DNA of 64,000 bases from Planctomycetota bacterium (GCA_021776825.1 JAJFFG010000004.1:1-64000), one strand, 5' to 3'. Counted from the first letter of the stretch, positions 38,405-47,718 are shown. Made by a program: numbers and translations. The notes: generated from the letters alone by a model not told the origin.

Positions 38405-39880
38405 ATGCAGGATCGAATCCTCAGTGAGGGCATCACGTTCGACGACGTGCTGCTCCTTCCGGGCTACTCGGAGATCGTGCCGTCGGAGATTGATACGGCC
38501 ACGCGCTTCTCGCGCAACGTCGCGCTGAACATCCCGATCGCGTCCGCTGCGATGGACACGGTCACCGAGGCCTCGCTCGCCATCGCCATGGCGTACGAAG
38601 GCGGCATCGGCGTCATCCACAAGAACATGTCCGCCGAGGACCAGTCGCGGCAGGTCTATCAGGTGAAGCGCACCGTGAGCGGCGTCATCATCGACCCCGT
38701 CACCGTCGGGCCCGGCGCGACCGTGGGGGACGCGCGCGGGAAGATGGTCAAGCACCACATCTCCGGGCTGCCGATCGTGGATGACGAGCGCCGCATCGTC
38801 GGCATCCTGACCGCGCGGGACCTGCGCTTTCACGAGGACGAGTCGGCGTTGGTCTCCAGCGTCATGACCACGCGCCTCATCACGCGCGAGCCGGGCACGA
38901 CGCTCGAGCAGGCCAAGGAAGTCCTCCACAAGATGAAGGTGGAGAAGCTCATCCTGATCGACGGCGACAACCGTCTGCAGGGTCTGATCACGATCAAGGA
39001 CATCAACAAGCTCGAGCAGTTCCCGAACGCGAACCTGGACACCGACGGCCGCCTGCGCGTCGCCGCTGCGGTCGGGGTGTTCGACGACGAGCGCGTCGAG
39101 CGACTGATGGCGTCGAACGTCGACGTCGTTGTGGTCGACACGGCGCACGGCCACTCGAAGAACGTCATCGAGGCCGTCAAGCGCATCAAGTCGAAGTACG
39201 ACGTCGACGTGGTCGCCGGCAACGTCGCGACGTCGGACGCCGCTCAGGCGCTCATCGACGCGGGAGCCGACGCCGTCAAGGTCGGCATCGGGCCCGGTTC
39301 GATCTGCACGACGCGCGTGATCAGCGGCGTCGGCGTCCCACAGCTCACCGCCATCGCCAACGCCGTCAAGGTGTGTGCGCCGGCCGGTGTGCCCGTCATC
39401 GCCGACGGCGGCATTCGGTACTCGGGCGACATGACCAAGGCGCTCGCCACGGGTGCTCAGACCGTCATGTGCGGCTCGCTCTTCGCCGGCCTCGAGGAGA
39501 GCCCCGGCGACACGATTCTCTACCGTGGCCGAACGTTCAAGCAGTACCGAGGCATGGGCTCGCTCGGCGCGATGGTCAAGGGCAGCGCCGACCGCTACGG
39601 CCAGAAGGACGTCAAGAAGCGCGACAAGCTCGTGCCCGAGGGCGTCGAGGGTCGGGTCCCGTATCGCGGCCGCCTCTCGGACTTCGTCTACCAGCTCGTC
39701 GGCGGCATTCGCGCAGGCATGGGGTACGTCGGTGCCGCGACGATCCCCGCGCTGCACGAGAAGGCGCGCTTCACGAAGATCACCGGCGCGTCGCTCCGCG
39801 AGAACCACCCGCACGACATCACCATCACCCGCGAGTCCCCGAACTACGGTGGGGTGGACAGCGGAGAGGACGTCTTCTAG
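38405..39880 (+). CDS. guaB: IMP dehydrogenase
   Basis: Cytoplasmic enzyme of 491 residues that oxidises IMP to XMP with NAD, the committed step to GMP. The barrel has [20 protein letters not shown] at the start, two CBS domains at about 95-210 ([20 protein letters not shown]), the loop [15 protein letters not shown] with catalytic Cys near residue 301, and the flap [18 protein letters not shown]. Length is normal. GGAG lies 6 nt before the ATG. The TAG stop shares one base with the guaA start, so the two GMP-branch enzymes are co-translated. Confidence 0.97.
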   Translation: MQDRILSEGITFDDVLLLPGYSEIVPSEIDTATRFSRNVALNIPIASAAMDTVTEASLAIAMAYEGGIGVIHKNMSAEDQSRQVYQVKRTVSGVIIDPVTVGPGATVGDARGKMVKHHISGLPIVDDERRIVGILTARDLRFHEDESALVSSVMTTRLITREPGTTLEQAKEVLHKMKVEKLILIDGDNRLQGLITIKDINKLEQFPNANLDTDGRLRVAAAVGVFDDERVERLMASNVDVVVVDTAHGHSKNVIEAVKRIKSKYDVDVVAGNVATSDAAQALIDAGADAVKVGIGPGSICTTRVISGVGVPQLTAIANAVKVCAPAGVPVIADGGIRYSGDMTKALATGAQTVMCGSLFAGLEESPGDTILYRGRTFKQYRGMGSLGAMVKGSADRYGQKDVKKRDKLVPEGVEGRVPYRGRLSDFVYQLVGGIRAGMGYVGAATIPALHEKARFTKITGASLRENHPHDITITRESPNYGGVDSGEDVF

Positions 39881-41502
39881 TGACCGACCCCGATCCGAGC
39901 GTCGACGCTGACCCGGACGTCTACGCTGACCCGAACGTCGACATCGCGCTGGCCCCCGGCCAGGGGCACGAGACCGTCCTCGTGCTCGACTTCGGCGCTC
40001 AGTACACACAACTCATCGCGCGTCGCGTCCGCGAGCATCACGTCTACTGCCGCATCCTGCCGCACAACGCGCCGCTCTCGGCGATCGAGGCGCTCGCGCC
40101 GAAGGCCATCATCCTGTCCGGTGGGCCTGCGTCCGTCTGGGCCGGTGGGTCGCCGCGCTGCGACCACGGCGTGTTCGAGATGGGCGTTCCGCTCCTCGGT
40201 CTCTGCTACGGCATGCAGCTCATCTGCGGCGAGCTTGGCGGCAGCGTGGCCCCCGCGTCGCATCGCGAGTTCGGGCGCGCCACGCTCCACGTCGACCAGC
40301 ACGACGGGCTGTTCGAGGGACTGCCGGACGACATGGACGTCTGGATGAGTCACGGGGATCGTGTCGAGACGCTGCCCGACGACTTCGAGATCGTCGCTCA
40401 CACCGAGCATGCGCCGTACGCGGCCGTGCGCCACGCGACCAAGCCGATCTACGGCGTGCAGTTTCACCCCGAGGTGGCGCACACGCCCCGCGGCAAGGAG
40501 ATCCTGCGCAGCTTCCTCTTCAACGTCGCCGGCCTCACTGGCGACTGGGTGATGTCCCGGTGGATCGAGGACGAGGTCGCGGCGATCCGCGCGAAGGTCG
40601 GTGAGAACCAGGTCATCTGCGGTCTGTCCGGCGGCGTCGACTCCGCGGTCACGGCGGCGCTGGTCTATCGCGCGATCGGCGATCGGCTGACGTGCATCTT
40701 CGTCGACAACGGCGTGCTGCGCGCGGGCGAGGCCGAGATGGTCGAGGAGGCGTTCACCGCGCACTTCGGCGAGGGTCTGATCGTGGCGCGCGCCGCGGAT
40801 CGGTTCCTCGACAAGCTGGCCGGCGTCACCGATCCGGAGCGCAAGCGCAAGATCATCGGCCACGAGTTCATCGATGTCTTCAAGGCCGAGTCGACGCACG
40901 TCGAGAACGCGAACTTCCTGGCGCAGGGGACGCTCTACCCGGACGTCATCGAGTCGGTGTCGGCCTACGGCGGGCCGTCCGCCACGATCAAGACGCACCA
41001 CAATGTCGGCGGTCTGCCCGAGGAGCTCGGCTTCGAGCTGATCGAGCCGCTGCGCGATCTCTTCAAGGACGAGGTGCGTGTGATCGGGCACGAGCTTGGA
41101 CTGCCGGACGAACTCGTCTGGCGTCACCCGTTCCCGGGCCCCGGGCTCGCGATCCGCTGCCTCGGCGAGGTCACGCGCGAACGGCTCGACGTGCTGCGTC
41201 AGGCCGACACGATCCTGCTCGCCGAGGTCGAGGACGCTGGTCTGATGCGCGCGCTGTGGCAGGTCTTCTGCGTGATCCTGCCGGTGAAGACCGTGGGAGT
41301 GATGGGCGACGAGCGAACGTACGAGAGCGTTGTCGCTATCCGCGCCGTCACGAGCGAGGACGCCATGACGGCCGACTGGGCCCAGCTGCCTGACGGTCTG
41401 CTACGCCGCGTGAGCAATCGCATCATCAACGGGGTGCGGGGCATCAACCGCGTCGTGCTCGACATCTCGTCGAAGCCGCCGGCGACCATCGAGTGGGAGT
41501 AG
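39880..41502 (+). CDS. guaA: GMP synthase (glutamine-hydrolysing)
   Basis: Converts XMP to GMP using ATP and glutamine; 540 residues. Class I amidotransferase domain: [26 protein letters not shown] (nucleophile Cys) and [11 protein letters not shown] (His/Glu). ATP pyrophosphatase domain: [16 protein letters not shown]. Dimerisation domain ends KPPATIEWE. The GTG at 39880 overlaps the guaB stop by one base. The first 24 residues are an acidic extension with an imperfect 18-bp repeat ([13 protein letters not shown]) before the usual start of the domain; the initiation codon could be further in, but no better one is seen. Confidence 0.96.
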   Translation: MTDPDPSVDADPDVYADPNVDIALAPGQGHETVLVLDFGAQYTQLIARRVREHHVYCRILPHNAPLSAIEALAPKAIILSGGPASVWAGGSPRCDHGVFEMGVPLLGLCYGMQLICGELGGSVAPASHREFGRATLHVDQHDGLFEGLPDDMDVWMSHGDRVETLPDDFEIVAHTEHAPYAAVRHATKPIYGVQFHPEVAHTPRGKEILRSFLFNVAGLTGDWVMSRWIEDEVAAIRAKVGENQVICGLSGGVDSAVTAALVYRAIGDRLTCIFVDNGVLRAGEAEMVEEAFTAHFGEGLIVARAADRFLDKLAGVTDPERKRKIIGHEFIDVFKAESTHVENANFLAQGTLYPDVIESVSAYGGPSATIKTHHNVGGLPEELGFELIEPLRDLFKDEVRVIGHELGLPDELVWRHPFPGPGLAIRCLGEVTRERLDVLRQADTILLAEVEDAGLMRALWQVFCVILPVKTVGVMGDERTYESVVAIRAVTSEDAMTADWAQLPDGLLRRVSNRIINGVRGINRVVLDISSKPPATIEWE

Positions 41503-41918
41503 CGCTCGACTTCCTCGTCGGTCACTTCCGTGGCGAGGGCACGTGGGGGGAGCAGGCATTCGTCTGTCGCACCCGCGGCGAGCTCCTCGTCGATCGCTTC
41601 CTGCAACTCTCGGTGGAAGCCGAGGGCGCCGGCGGACGTTCCCATCGCGAGATGGTCATCGTGCATCCCGAAGGCGAGACGCTCGTCGCGACCCTCTATC
41701 CGGATCGCGGCGATGTGCAGCGCTTCCAGGTTCTGGAGCGTGAGGCGGGGCACTCGTATCGCTTGGTGTTCACGCCGCCCGGCGGGTCGGGTCTGACGCC
41801 ACAGCGCTGGACGATCGAGCGCACGCTCACCGGGTATCGCGAGCTCTACGAGGTCGCGGAACCGGACGGGACGTTCCGTCCAGCCGTGACCTGCACGTAC
41901 GAACGGCAGGAGCCGTGA
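41493..41918 (+). CDS. DUF1579-like hypothetical protein
   Basis: A 141-residue beta-rich protein starting at a GTG inside the last codons of guaA (10-nt overlap). [14 protein letters not shown] and later [21 protein letters not shown] fit small beta-barrel families such as DUF1579. No signal peptide. It overlaps the rhomboid gene by 4 nt, so it belongs to the guaBA unit. Function unknown; family call is tentative. Confidence 0.65.
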   Translation: MGVALDFLVGHFRGEGTWGEQAFVCRTRGELLVDRFLQLSVEAEGAGGRSHREMVIVHPEGETLVATLYPDRGDVQRFQVLEREAGHSYRLVFTPPGGSGLTPQRWTIERTLTGYRELYEVAEPDGTFRPAVTCTYERQEP

Positions 41919-42820
41919 GTATCGAACCCGACCTGAAGCAGTGCCGGCACTGCGGAGCGAGCATCCCGGCGGTCGCAGAGATGTGCGCGTCGTGCGGGAC
42001 GTCGGACCCGGACGGGGCGCGGCTCGCCGAGGCGCGCGCGGCGCCGCCCGCGCGACATGTCCCCAATCGGGCCGCGTGGACAGTGACGCGCGTCATCGTC
42101 TGGTCGAATGTCGGGTACCTCCTGTTCTGCCTCTACGTGCAGTGGACGCACACACCGCAACAGGGCGCGCTGCGCTCGCTCATCTCACTCGACGGTCTCA
42201 CGATGGGACTGCGGCGCGCCGGGTGGTACGAACACACCCGCGTTGTCGAGAACGGTGAGTGGTGGCGCTCCATCACGGCGGTCTGGCTGCACGGCGGCCT
42301 GATTCACATCGGCATGAACATGTTCGTGTTCTCCCGAGTGGGAGCGATGCTCGAGGACCTGATCGGCGGACGGCGTCTCTTCGTCCTCTACCTCCTCTCA
42401 GGTCTCGGGTCGACCGCCGCGATCAGCATCTGGTACGTCGGCATCCAGGGCCTCAACGGCGCACCGCCGATGGTGGGTGCGTCCGGAGCGATCTTTGGTG
42501 TGCTCGGCGCGCTGAGTGCATTCGCGTTGCGACAGGGCACGACGCGCGGGCGCATGGTCGGCAAGATGCTCGTGCGCGACATCCTGCTGATGCTGCTCAT
42601 TGGTTGGATGATCCCGATGGTCAGCAACACCGGCCACATCGGTGGGCTCATCCCGGGTGTCTTGATCGGACTGTTCGTTGGCGAGCGATTCGGTGACCGC
42701 CTGCGCGCCGAGGGGGTGAGCATGTGGACGATTGCGGCGGGGATCTGTGCGCTCGTCACCGTCATCGCGCTCGGGAGCGGGGTGGCATTTGGTCTGGCAC
42801 ATCTTGGAGGCGGTAGATGA
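41915..42820 (+). CDS. Rhomboid-family intramembrane serine protease with zinc ribbon
   Basis: A 301-residue membrane protease. The N-terminus is a short zinc ribbon (CRHCG and CASCG). Six or seven helices follow from about residue 55. HGGLIHIGMNMFVF is the helix-2 signature, GASGAIFGVLGAL holds the catalytic Ser, and SNTGHIGGLIPGVLIG the catalytic His; both are intact. Substrates unknown. The GTG start overlaps the previous stop in GTGA and the next gene begins in its ATGA. The cytosolic zinc ribbon resembles other bacterial rhomboids. Confidence 0.92.
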   Translation: MSIEPDLKQCRHCGASIPAVAEMCASCGTSDPDGARLAEARAAPPARHVPNRAAWTVTRVIVWSNVGYLLFCLYVQWTHTPQQGALRSLISLDGLTMGLRRAGWYEHTRVVENGEWWRSITAVWLHGGLIHIGMNMFVFSRVGAMLEDLIGGRRLFVLYLLSGLGSTAAISIWYVGIQGLNGAPPMVGASGAIFGVLGALSAFALRQGTTRGRMVGKMLVRDILLMLLIGWMIPMVSNTGHIGGLIPGVLIGLFVGERFGDRLRAEGVSMWTIAAGICALVTVIALGSGVAFGLAHLGGGR

Positions 42821-43875
42821 ACGGCAGGTCGGTGACTCAGCTCGTGGTTCTCGTGACGGCATTCGCGGCGCTCAGCGCGTGTGCGTCGCCGACGGTTCGC
42901 AACATCCCCGACGAGGCGTCGGAGCCACATCTCACGAACGTGCGCATGCTGACTGCGGGCGGCGAGAACGCCGAGGCGTACTGGTCGTGGGGTGGCGACG
43001 AACTGATCTTCCAGATGCGCGGGCGACTCGACGTGCCCTGCGATCAGATCTACGTGATGGGCGCCGACGGTGCCCGCGAGCGGCGCGTCTCGACGGGGCT
43101 GGGACGAACGACGTGCGCGTTCTTCCTGCCGGACGACCAACAGGTCGTCTACTGCTCGACCCAGGCCGCCGGCGACGCGTGCCCGACGCCTCCGGAGATG
43201 GATCCGCACGCGTACACGTGGCCGCTCTATCCGTACGACGTCTACCGCGCGAACGCCGATGGTTCCGACCTCGTGCGGCTGACGAACGGTAACGCGTACC
43301 ACGCCGAGGTCACGTGCCGCGCCGACGGCCGTCTGCTGTTCACGTCCGACATGGACGGCGATCTCGACATCTACTCGATGGAGCCGGATGGTTCCGATCT
43401 GCAGCGACTCACGAACGTGCCCGGCTACGACGGTGGCCCCTTCTACTCGCCCGACGGAACGAAGATCTGCTACCGCGCGTACCACCCCGACGATCCCGCG
43501 GACCTCGCGGTGTATCGCGACCTGCTCGCGAAGCGTCAGGTGCGCCCGACCCGCATGGACATCTGGGTGATGGACGCCGACGGCTCGAACCAGCGGCAGG
43601 TGACGTCCTTGCCCGGCGCGAGCTTTGCCCCCTACTGGCATCCCGATGGCGAGCGCATTCTCTTCGCCTCGAACTACGAGAACCCCCGCGGTCGCAACTT
43701 CGACCTGTACCTGGTCCACGAGGACGGCAGCGGTCTCGAGCGCATCACGACGTCGCCCGAGTTCGACTGCTTCCCGATGTTCTCGCCGGACGGCAAGCAG
43801 CTCGTGTGGTGCAGCAATCGGAACGGCGCCACGAAGGGCGACACGAACGTCTTCGTCGCCGACTGGGTCGAGTGA
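42817..43875 (+). CDS. TolB-like (PD40) beta-propeller lipoprotein
   Basis: A 352-residue exported lipoprotein; the signal LVVLVTAFAALSACAS ends in a lipobox. The mature protein is a run of WD40-like PD40 blades with repeated motifs such as YVMGADGARERRVSTGLG, YRANADGSDLVRLTNGN, YSMEPDGSDLQRLTNVPG and WVMDADGSNQRQVTSLPG. It lacks the N-terminal TolB alpha/beta domain, so it is not true TolB. Probably protein or ligand binding in the periplasm. Overlaps both neighbours by 4 nt. Confidence 0.88.
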   Translation: MNGRSVTQLVVLVTAFAALSACASPTVRNIPDEASEPHLTNVRMLTAGGENAEAYWSWGGDELIFQMRGRLDVPCDQIYVMGADGARERRVSTGLGRTTCAFFLPDDQQVVYCSTQAAGDACPTPPEMDPHAYTWPLYPYDVYRANADGSDLVRLTNGNAYHAEVTCRADGRLLFTSDMDGDLDIYSMEPDGSDLQRLTNVPGYDGGPFYSPDGTKICYRAYHPDDPADLAVYRDLLAKRQVRPTRMDIWVMDADGSNQRQVTSLPGASFAPYWHPDGERILFASNYENPRGRNFDLYLVHEDGSGLERITTSPEFDCFPMFSPDGKQLVWCSNRNGATKGDTNVFVADWVE

Positions 43876-44549
43876 GCAGCGACTCTGCATTCACGGTCGG
43901 CTACGACCTCGATGTCCCTGTTCGGGTCCACTGCCCAGACGACCCGGACGGCTCGCTCCTGATCGCGCTGCACGGCGTGGGCATGTCGACGCGCGGCTTC
44001 CTGCGCGAGGCCGCGCCGTGCGCGCCCGAGCGGGCGATCGTCGTGTACCCCGAGGCCCCGCTGCCGTTCGAGATGCGCCGCGAGAGCGGCATGCGACAGG
44101 GCAGCTCCTGGTACGTGTACACGGGCGACAACGATGCGTTTCGTGAGTCCATCACCCGCGCCGAGGAGTTCATCCTGCGCGTGCTCGATCGCGCGCTCGT
44201 CGAGACGGGTGCGGATCCGAAGCGGGTCGCGTTGCTCGGGTTCTCGCAGGGTGGCTACCTGGCCGGCTGGCTGGGGCTGCGAAACGCGTCGCGCTTCGAG
44301 CGGCTGGTGGTCGCGGGCGGACGTATCAAGCATGAAGCGCTCGACGCTGCGGCACGCGCGGCCGGTGACCTACGCGTGCTCTGCGTGCACGGCGCCGACG
44401 ACGCGGGGGTCGGCTGCGACGCCGCGCGCGAGAGCGCGGACTCTGTCGCGGCGCTCGGCGTCGAGATGACGTTCCGCGACTACCCGGGCGGACACCACGT
44501 CCTGCGTGATGTGGCCTGTCAGGCCGACGTCCGCACGTTCCTGAGCTAG
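43872..44549 (+). CDS. Alpha/beta hydrolase (phospholipase/carboxylesterase type)
   Basis: A 225-residue serine hydrolase with no signal peptide. SLLIALHGVGMST gives the oxyanion loop, LLGFSQGGYLAGWL the nucleophile Ser elbow, VHGADDAGVG the Asp and YPGGHHVL the His. The pattern fits the dienelactone-hydrolase or LysoPL/carboxylesterase group; substrate unknown. GTG start overlaps the previous stop in GTGA. The TAG stop is the terminal CTAG of the palindromic repeat at 44546, so the repeat may have cut or replaced the original end. Confidence 0.88.
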   Translation: MSSDSAFTVGYDLDVPVRVHCPDDPDGSLLIALHGVGMSTRGFLREAAPCAPERAIVVYPEAPLPFEMRRESGMRQGSSWYVYTGDNDAFRESITRAEEFILRVLDRALVETGADPKRVALLGFSQGGYLAGWLGLRNASRFERLVVAGGRIKHEALDAAARAAGDLRVLCVHGADDAGVGCDAARESADSVAALGVEMTFRDYPGGHHVLRDVACQADVRTFLS

Positions 44550-44608
44550 CAGCCTGTCGGAGTTGCGGCGTCGCCGTGCGGGAGATCGCCGGCGCGACAG
44601 GCTGCTAG
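44546..44608. repeat. Palindromic repeat, copy 3 (63 bp, CTAG ends)
   Basis: Starts CTAGCAGCCTGTCGGAG and ends GCGCGACAGGCTGCTAG. Read on the minus strand it matches the copy at 1057-1119 except in the loop region. Its first bases form the stop codon of the hydrolase gene. Confidence 0.85.
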
Positions 44609-44917
44609 TTAGAGCTCCCGCCGGGCACCGGAGCGTGGCCGCCGTCGAGGTGTCCCGAGGAGCGGGCGGAGCCCCCGCTCCGCCCCGCCGACTGGCGTTG
44701 CGCGGTCGATGCGGGTGGACGGCGCACCGCGGAACTCGTCGTGGATGCGTACGGCGCGCGGACGAGGGCGTCCGTGACCCGTCGAATGCGATCCCCGACC
44801 GACGCGCGACACCCTCGACCGATGGCCGCCCGCATCGAGCCCATCGCCCGCAATGCGCCATCGGTCCGTGGTCGACCGCGCCTCCCCAGCCGGCGGGGCG
44901 GGCCAGGGGGTCCGCCC
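44609..44917. repeat. Noncoding repeat region beside queG
   Basis: No gene is seen in these 309 bp. A perfect hairpin GGGCGGAGC-CCCC-GCTCCGCCC lies at 44664-44685. From 44797 the sequence copies the element at 10684 (CCCTCGACCGATGGCCGCCC, then CCCCAGCCGGCGGGGCGGGC), ending with a hairpin at about 44895-44918 and TACGGG. A direct repeat GAGGTGTCCCGAGGA / GAGGTCTCCCGAGGA brackets the region (44648 and 44949). Confidence 0.6.
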
Positions 44918-46039
44918 CTACGGGCCGTCGGCTTCGCGACCCGGTGTTGAGGTCTCCCGAGGACGGGCCGTCTCCGCCAACCGCGCAAGTCCCCATACCG
45001 CGTGCTCGCGGACGAGTTCCGACTCGTGCGTCACCAACCGGTCGAGATGCGGCCGCGCACGTTCGTCGCCGGTGTTGCCGAGCGCGCACGCCACGTTGCG
45101 CAGCAGACCCTCGTAGCCGACGCGGCGCACGGCGGTGCCGCGCGTCGCGTCGTCCCACTCGTCCCACGTGAGCGACGCCAGGCGGGCGAGGTCGGCGTCC
45201 ACGAAGAGCTCACGGGGGCGGTGGTCGGCCACGGTCGCGGGCTGCGCGAAACGGTTCCACGGACAGACGTCCTGGCAGTCGTCGCAGCCGAACACGCGCG
45301 TGCCGATGGCGCTGCGCATCTCCTCGGGGAGCACGCCGCGGTGCTCGATCGTCCAGTAGCTGATGCAGAGCCGCGCGTCGACCTCGCCCGGGCCGACGAT
45401 CGCTCCGGTGGGGCACGCCGGGATGCAGTCGCGGCACGTCCCGCAGCCCTCGTCGACCGGTGCGTCCGGCTCGAGCTCCGCCGTGGTCAGCAGCACGCCG
45501 AGCGTGGTCCACGAGCCGCGACGTGGATCGATCAGCATCGCGTTCTTCCCGACGAACCCGACCCCTGCCTCGGCCGCCCACGCGCGTTCGAGCACGGGGC
45601 CGTGGTCGACGTACCAGCGGTGCCGTTCGTCGTCGCCCAACTCCGAGTTCGGTTCCTCTTCGCGCCGTACCTGTTCATGCAGGGCACACGCGAGGCGCTT
45701 GAGCATCCCCTCCAGGATCTTGTGGTAGTCGCGGCCCTTCGCATAGCGGGCGAACCGCGCCGGGAGCTCTGCGGTGCGTTCGGGATCCTCGAACCAGTGG
45801 CCGACGGTGACGACGATGACGGTGCGACACCCTTCGAGCACGTTGCGCGGATCGGTGCGTCGCTCCGGCGTCTTCCGCATGTACGCGAGATCCGCCTCGC
45901 GTCCGTCCGCGAGCCACGCATGAAATCGGTCGGCGTCGCGGCTGCGATCGGCGCGCGCGAACCCGACTGTGTCGAAGCCGATCTCGATCGCGAGCGCGCG
46001 CACGCGCTCAGCCAAGTCGCGGGGAGTGGAGTTGCTCAA
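44918..46039 (-). CDS. queG: Epoxyqueuosine reductase
   Basis: Cytoplasmic, cobalamin- and iron-sulfur-dependent enzyme of 373 residues that reduces epoxyqueuosine to queuosine in tRNA. N-terminal ERVRALAIEIGFDTVGFARA, the two 4Fe-4S sites CGTCRDCIPACPTGAI and CDDCQDVCPWNRF, and a C-terminal HEAT-like part (YEGLLRNVACALGNTGDERA) are in the usual order. The TTG at 46039 overlaps the BNR gene stop in TTGA and gives the normal N-terminus. The TAG stop and last residues (about ten) lie in the repeat at 44895-44926, so the natural end may have been altered. Confidence 0.93.
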   Translation of the reverse strand: MSNSTPRDLAERVRALAIEIGFDTVGFARADRSRDADRFHAWLADGREADLAYMRKTPERRTDPRNVLEGCRTVIVVTVGHWFEDPERTAELPARFARYAKGRDYHKILEGMLKRLACALHEQVRREEEPNSELGDDERHRWYVDHGPVLERAWAAEAGVGFVGKNAMLIDPRRGSWTTLGVLLTTAELEPDAPVDEGCGTCRDCIPACPTGAIVGPGEVDARLCISYWTIEHRGVLPEEMRSAIGTRVFGCDDCQDVCPWNRFAQPATVADHRPRELFVDADLARLASLTWDEWDDATRGTAVRRVGYEGLLRNVACALGNTGDERARPHLDRLVTHESELVREHAVWGLARLAETARPRETSTPGREADGP

Positions 46040-47130
46040 CCCACGAAGCGTACGGCGTACACGGGCGGGAGATGCTCCGAGACCGTCTGCCAGGAGTCGC
46101 CCTGATCTTCGGTCACCCAGAGCGAGCCCGTCGTGCTGCCGAAAGCGAGGCGCGTGCCCGCGGCGTCGACGTCGAGTGCGTGCCGGAACGTGATGTCGTA
46201 CGCGTGCTCCTGCGGCAGTCCGCTGCGCAAGACGTCGAACGTCTTCCCGCCGTCGCGCGTGCGTCCGACGACGACCTTGCCGTCGACGGGGATGCGCCTC
46301 TCGTCCTTGATCGCCGGCACGAACCAGGCGGTATCCGCGTTCTCCGGATGCACCGAGACGGCGAACCCGAACACCGACGGGTTGGCCTCCTCGATCTCCT
46401 GCCACGAGGCGCAATCATCGTTCGAGACGAAGATCCCGTTGTGGTGCTGACACCACCAGCGCTCCGGCTGATCCCGGCACTGCACGATGCAGTGGGGGTC
46501 CTGCAGGTTCGGTTCGCCCTGCATGTCGGGCGGCAGGTACTCGGCGCGCATTCCGTCCGCGCGACAAGCCCACGTCTCGCCGCCGTCCTCGGTCACCCAG
46601 ACGCCGCCACAGGAGATGCCGAGCACGACCCGCTGCTCGTTGCGCCGGTCGACTGCGATCGAGTGGATGCCCGGCTCGTCCGATCCGCCACCGAACCACG
46701 TCTTCCGCTCGTCGCGGTCCCAGAGCGAGCGCACGAGCTCCCAGGAGTCGCCGCGATCGTGCGTCACGAACAGTCCGCCGGGGATGGTGCCCATCCAGAT
46801 CTGGCCAGGCTGGCCGGGACCGCCCGGCTCGAGTGCCCACACGGACATCATCTTCCACGGGTTCTTGTCCGACTCGTCGTCGTCCGGCTTCTCGGGGAAT
46901 GCGGGTGTCCCGATCTCGGACCACGTCGCGCCGCCGTCGTCGGAGCGGTGCATCTTCACGCCGAAGTGGCCATGGTCGAGAGCGGCGTACAGCGCACCGT
47001 CGCGCGGGTCGTGCATCGACAGCGACACGTTGTCGCCCAGGAACGACGTGCTCTCGATGCTCCACTCGTTGTCGCCGCGTGCGACGACGAACAGGCCCTT
47101 ACGTGTGGACACCAGAATGCGGTCACTCAT
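46036..47130 (-). CDS. BNR/sialidase-like repeat protein
   Basis: A 364-residue cytoplasmic beta-propeller with no signal peptide. Asp-box (BNR) repeats are clear: RSDDGGATWSEIG, THDRGDSWELVRS, TEDGGETWACRAD, TRDGGKTFDVLRSG, TEDQGDSWQTVSE. Homologues are named glycosyl hydrolase or exo-alpha-sialidase without evidence of activity, and the catalytic set is not visible. The gene sits 27 bp downstream of a MoaD-like gene, a pairing seen in other bacteria, and overlaps queG by 4 nt. GGAGAGGAG precedes the ATG. Confidence 0.85.
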   Translation of the reverse strand: MSDRILVSTRKGLFVVARGDNEWSIESTSFLGDNVSLSMHDPRDGALYAALDHGHFGVKMHRSDDGGATWSEIGTPAFPEKPDDDESDKNPWKMMSVWALEPGGPGQPGQIWMGTIPGGLFVTHDRGDSWELVRSLWDRDERKTWFGGGSDEPGIHSIAVDRRNEQRVVLGISCGGVWVTEDGGETWACRADGMRAEYLPPDMQGEPNLQDPHCIVQCRDQPERWWCQHHNGIFVSNDDCASWQEIEEANPSVFGFAVSVHPENADTAWFVPAIKDERRIPVDGKVVVGRTRDGGKTFDVLRSGLPQEHAYDITFRHALDVDAAGTRLAFGSTTGSLWVTEDQGDSWQTVSEHLPPVYAVRFVG

Positions 47131-47157
47131 GCTCGGCTCCTCTCCCCGTCGACTGTT

Positions 47158-47427
47158 CTAACCGCCCGAGAGCGCTTGCATCACGTAGACGTCGGCGTCC
47201 GGTTCCACGACGTCAGAGAGTCCACGGCGGTCCGCGACCTGACGGCCGTCGATGAAGATCACCATGTGCTTGCGCAGCTCGCCCTGATCGTCGAGCACGT
47301 AGCCCCGCACGCGCGGATTCGCGGCGAAGACGGCGTCGAGGACCTTGCGCAGCGTGCTCCCGGCGGCCTCCATGGGAGGGCAGGCGACGTGCCGCTGCAG
47401 ATTGGCGGTGAACGCGACGTGGGCCAT
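47158..47427 (-). CDS. MoaD/ThiS-like ubiquitin-fold protein
   Basis: An 89-residue beta-grasp protein. HVAFTANLQRHVACP, STLRKVLDAVFAANPRVRGY, GELRKHMVIFIDGRQVAD and the C-terminal ALSGG fit MoaD/ThiS sulfur carriers, which are activated at the terminal Gly-Gly. No E1-like or molybdopterin gene is adjacent; the neighbour is the BNR-repeat gene. Leaderless start supported by TACCGT 7 nt upstream. Confidence 0.85.
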   Translation of the reverse strand: MAHVAFTANLQRHVACPPMEAAGSTLRKVLDAVFAANPRVRGYVLDDQGELRKHMVIFIDGRQVADRRGLSDVVEPDADVYVMQALSGG

Positions 47428-47434
47428 GGGCAAC

Positions 47435-47440
47435 ACGGTA
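47435..47440 (-). promoter_or_regulatory. TACCGT -10-like box, leaderless start of MoaD-like gene
   Basis: TACCGT on the minus strand is followed by 7 nt (GTTGCCC) and the ATG at 47427. Confidence 0.5.
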
Positions 47441-47577
47441 CACGGCGTCGTCCCAGCGCCCGACTCGACGCCTCGCGACTCGGCGCCTGGCCGGCGAGCG
47501 GCCCAGACTGCGCTCGCGAGCCGGCACGGGAGCGGACCCAAGAACGATCCCGGAAACAGAGGCCCGGAAAATAGGTC

Positions 47578-47605
47578 AGGGCCCCCGGCTCACGCCGAGG
47601 GCCCT
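47578..47605 (-). terminator. Hairpin terminator after initiator tRNA
   Basis: Stem AGGGCCCTCGGC / GCCGGGGGCCCT with loop GTGA, 2 bp after the tRNA CCA end on the minus strand. It is followed by GACCTATTTT, a short T stretch, so probably an intrinsic terminator. Confidence 0.65.
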
Positions 47606-47607
47606 GT

Positions 47608-47682
47608 TGGTAGCGGGGGCGGGACTCGAACCCACGATCTTCAGGTTATGAGCCTGACGAGATACCACTTCTCCACCCCGCG
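47608..47682 (-). tRNA. Initiator tRNA-Met (CAU), CCA encoded
   Basis: 75 nt including encoded CCA. It folds as acceptor CGCGGGG/CCCCGCT, D arm GAGA-AGTGGTA-TCTC, anticodon arm TCAGG-CTCATAA-CCTGA and T arm GTGGG-TTCGAGT-CCCGC. Initiator marks: a mismatched first pair (C1 with U72) and the A11-U24 pair in the D stem. The usual three G-C pairs of the anticodon stem are changed at 29-41 to A-U, leaving two G-C pairs. Sequence is otherwise close to bacterial tRNA-fMet. Confidence 0.95.
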
Positions 47683-47718
47683 TCGGTGGATCCGCGCGCA
47701 TTTCCGCGCGGGAGGGAG

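Noticed and set aside
38318..40009. 563-residue minus-strand reading frame
   Set aside because: Antisense to guaB, which has all catalytic motifs.
44563..45171. Plus-strand reading frame over the repeat region and queG 3' end
   Set aside because: Composition is that of repeats and antisense; no motif and no start context.
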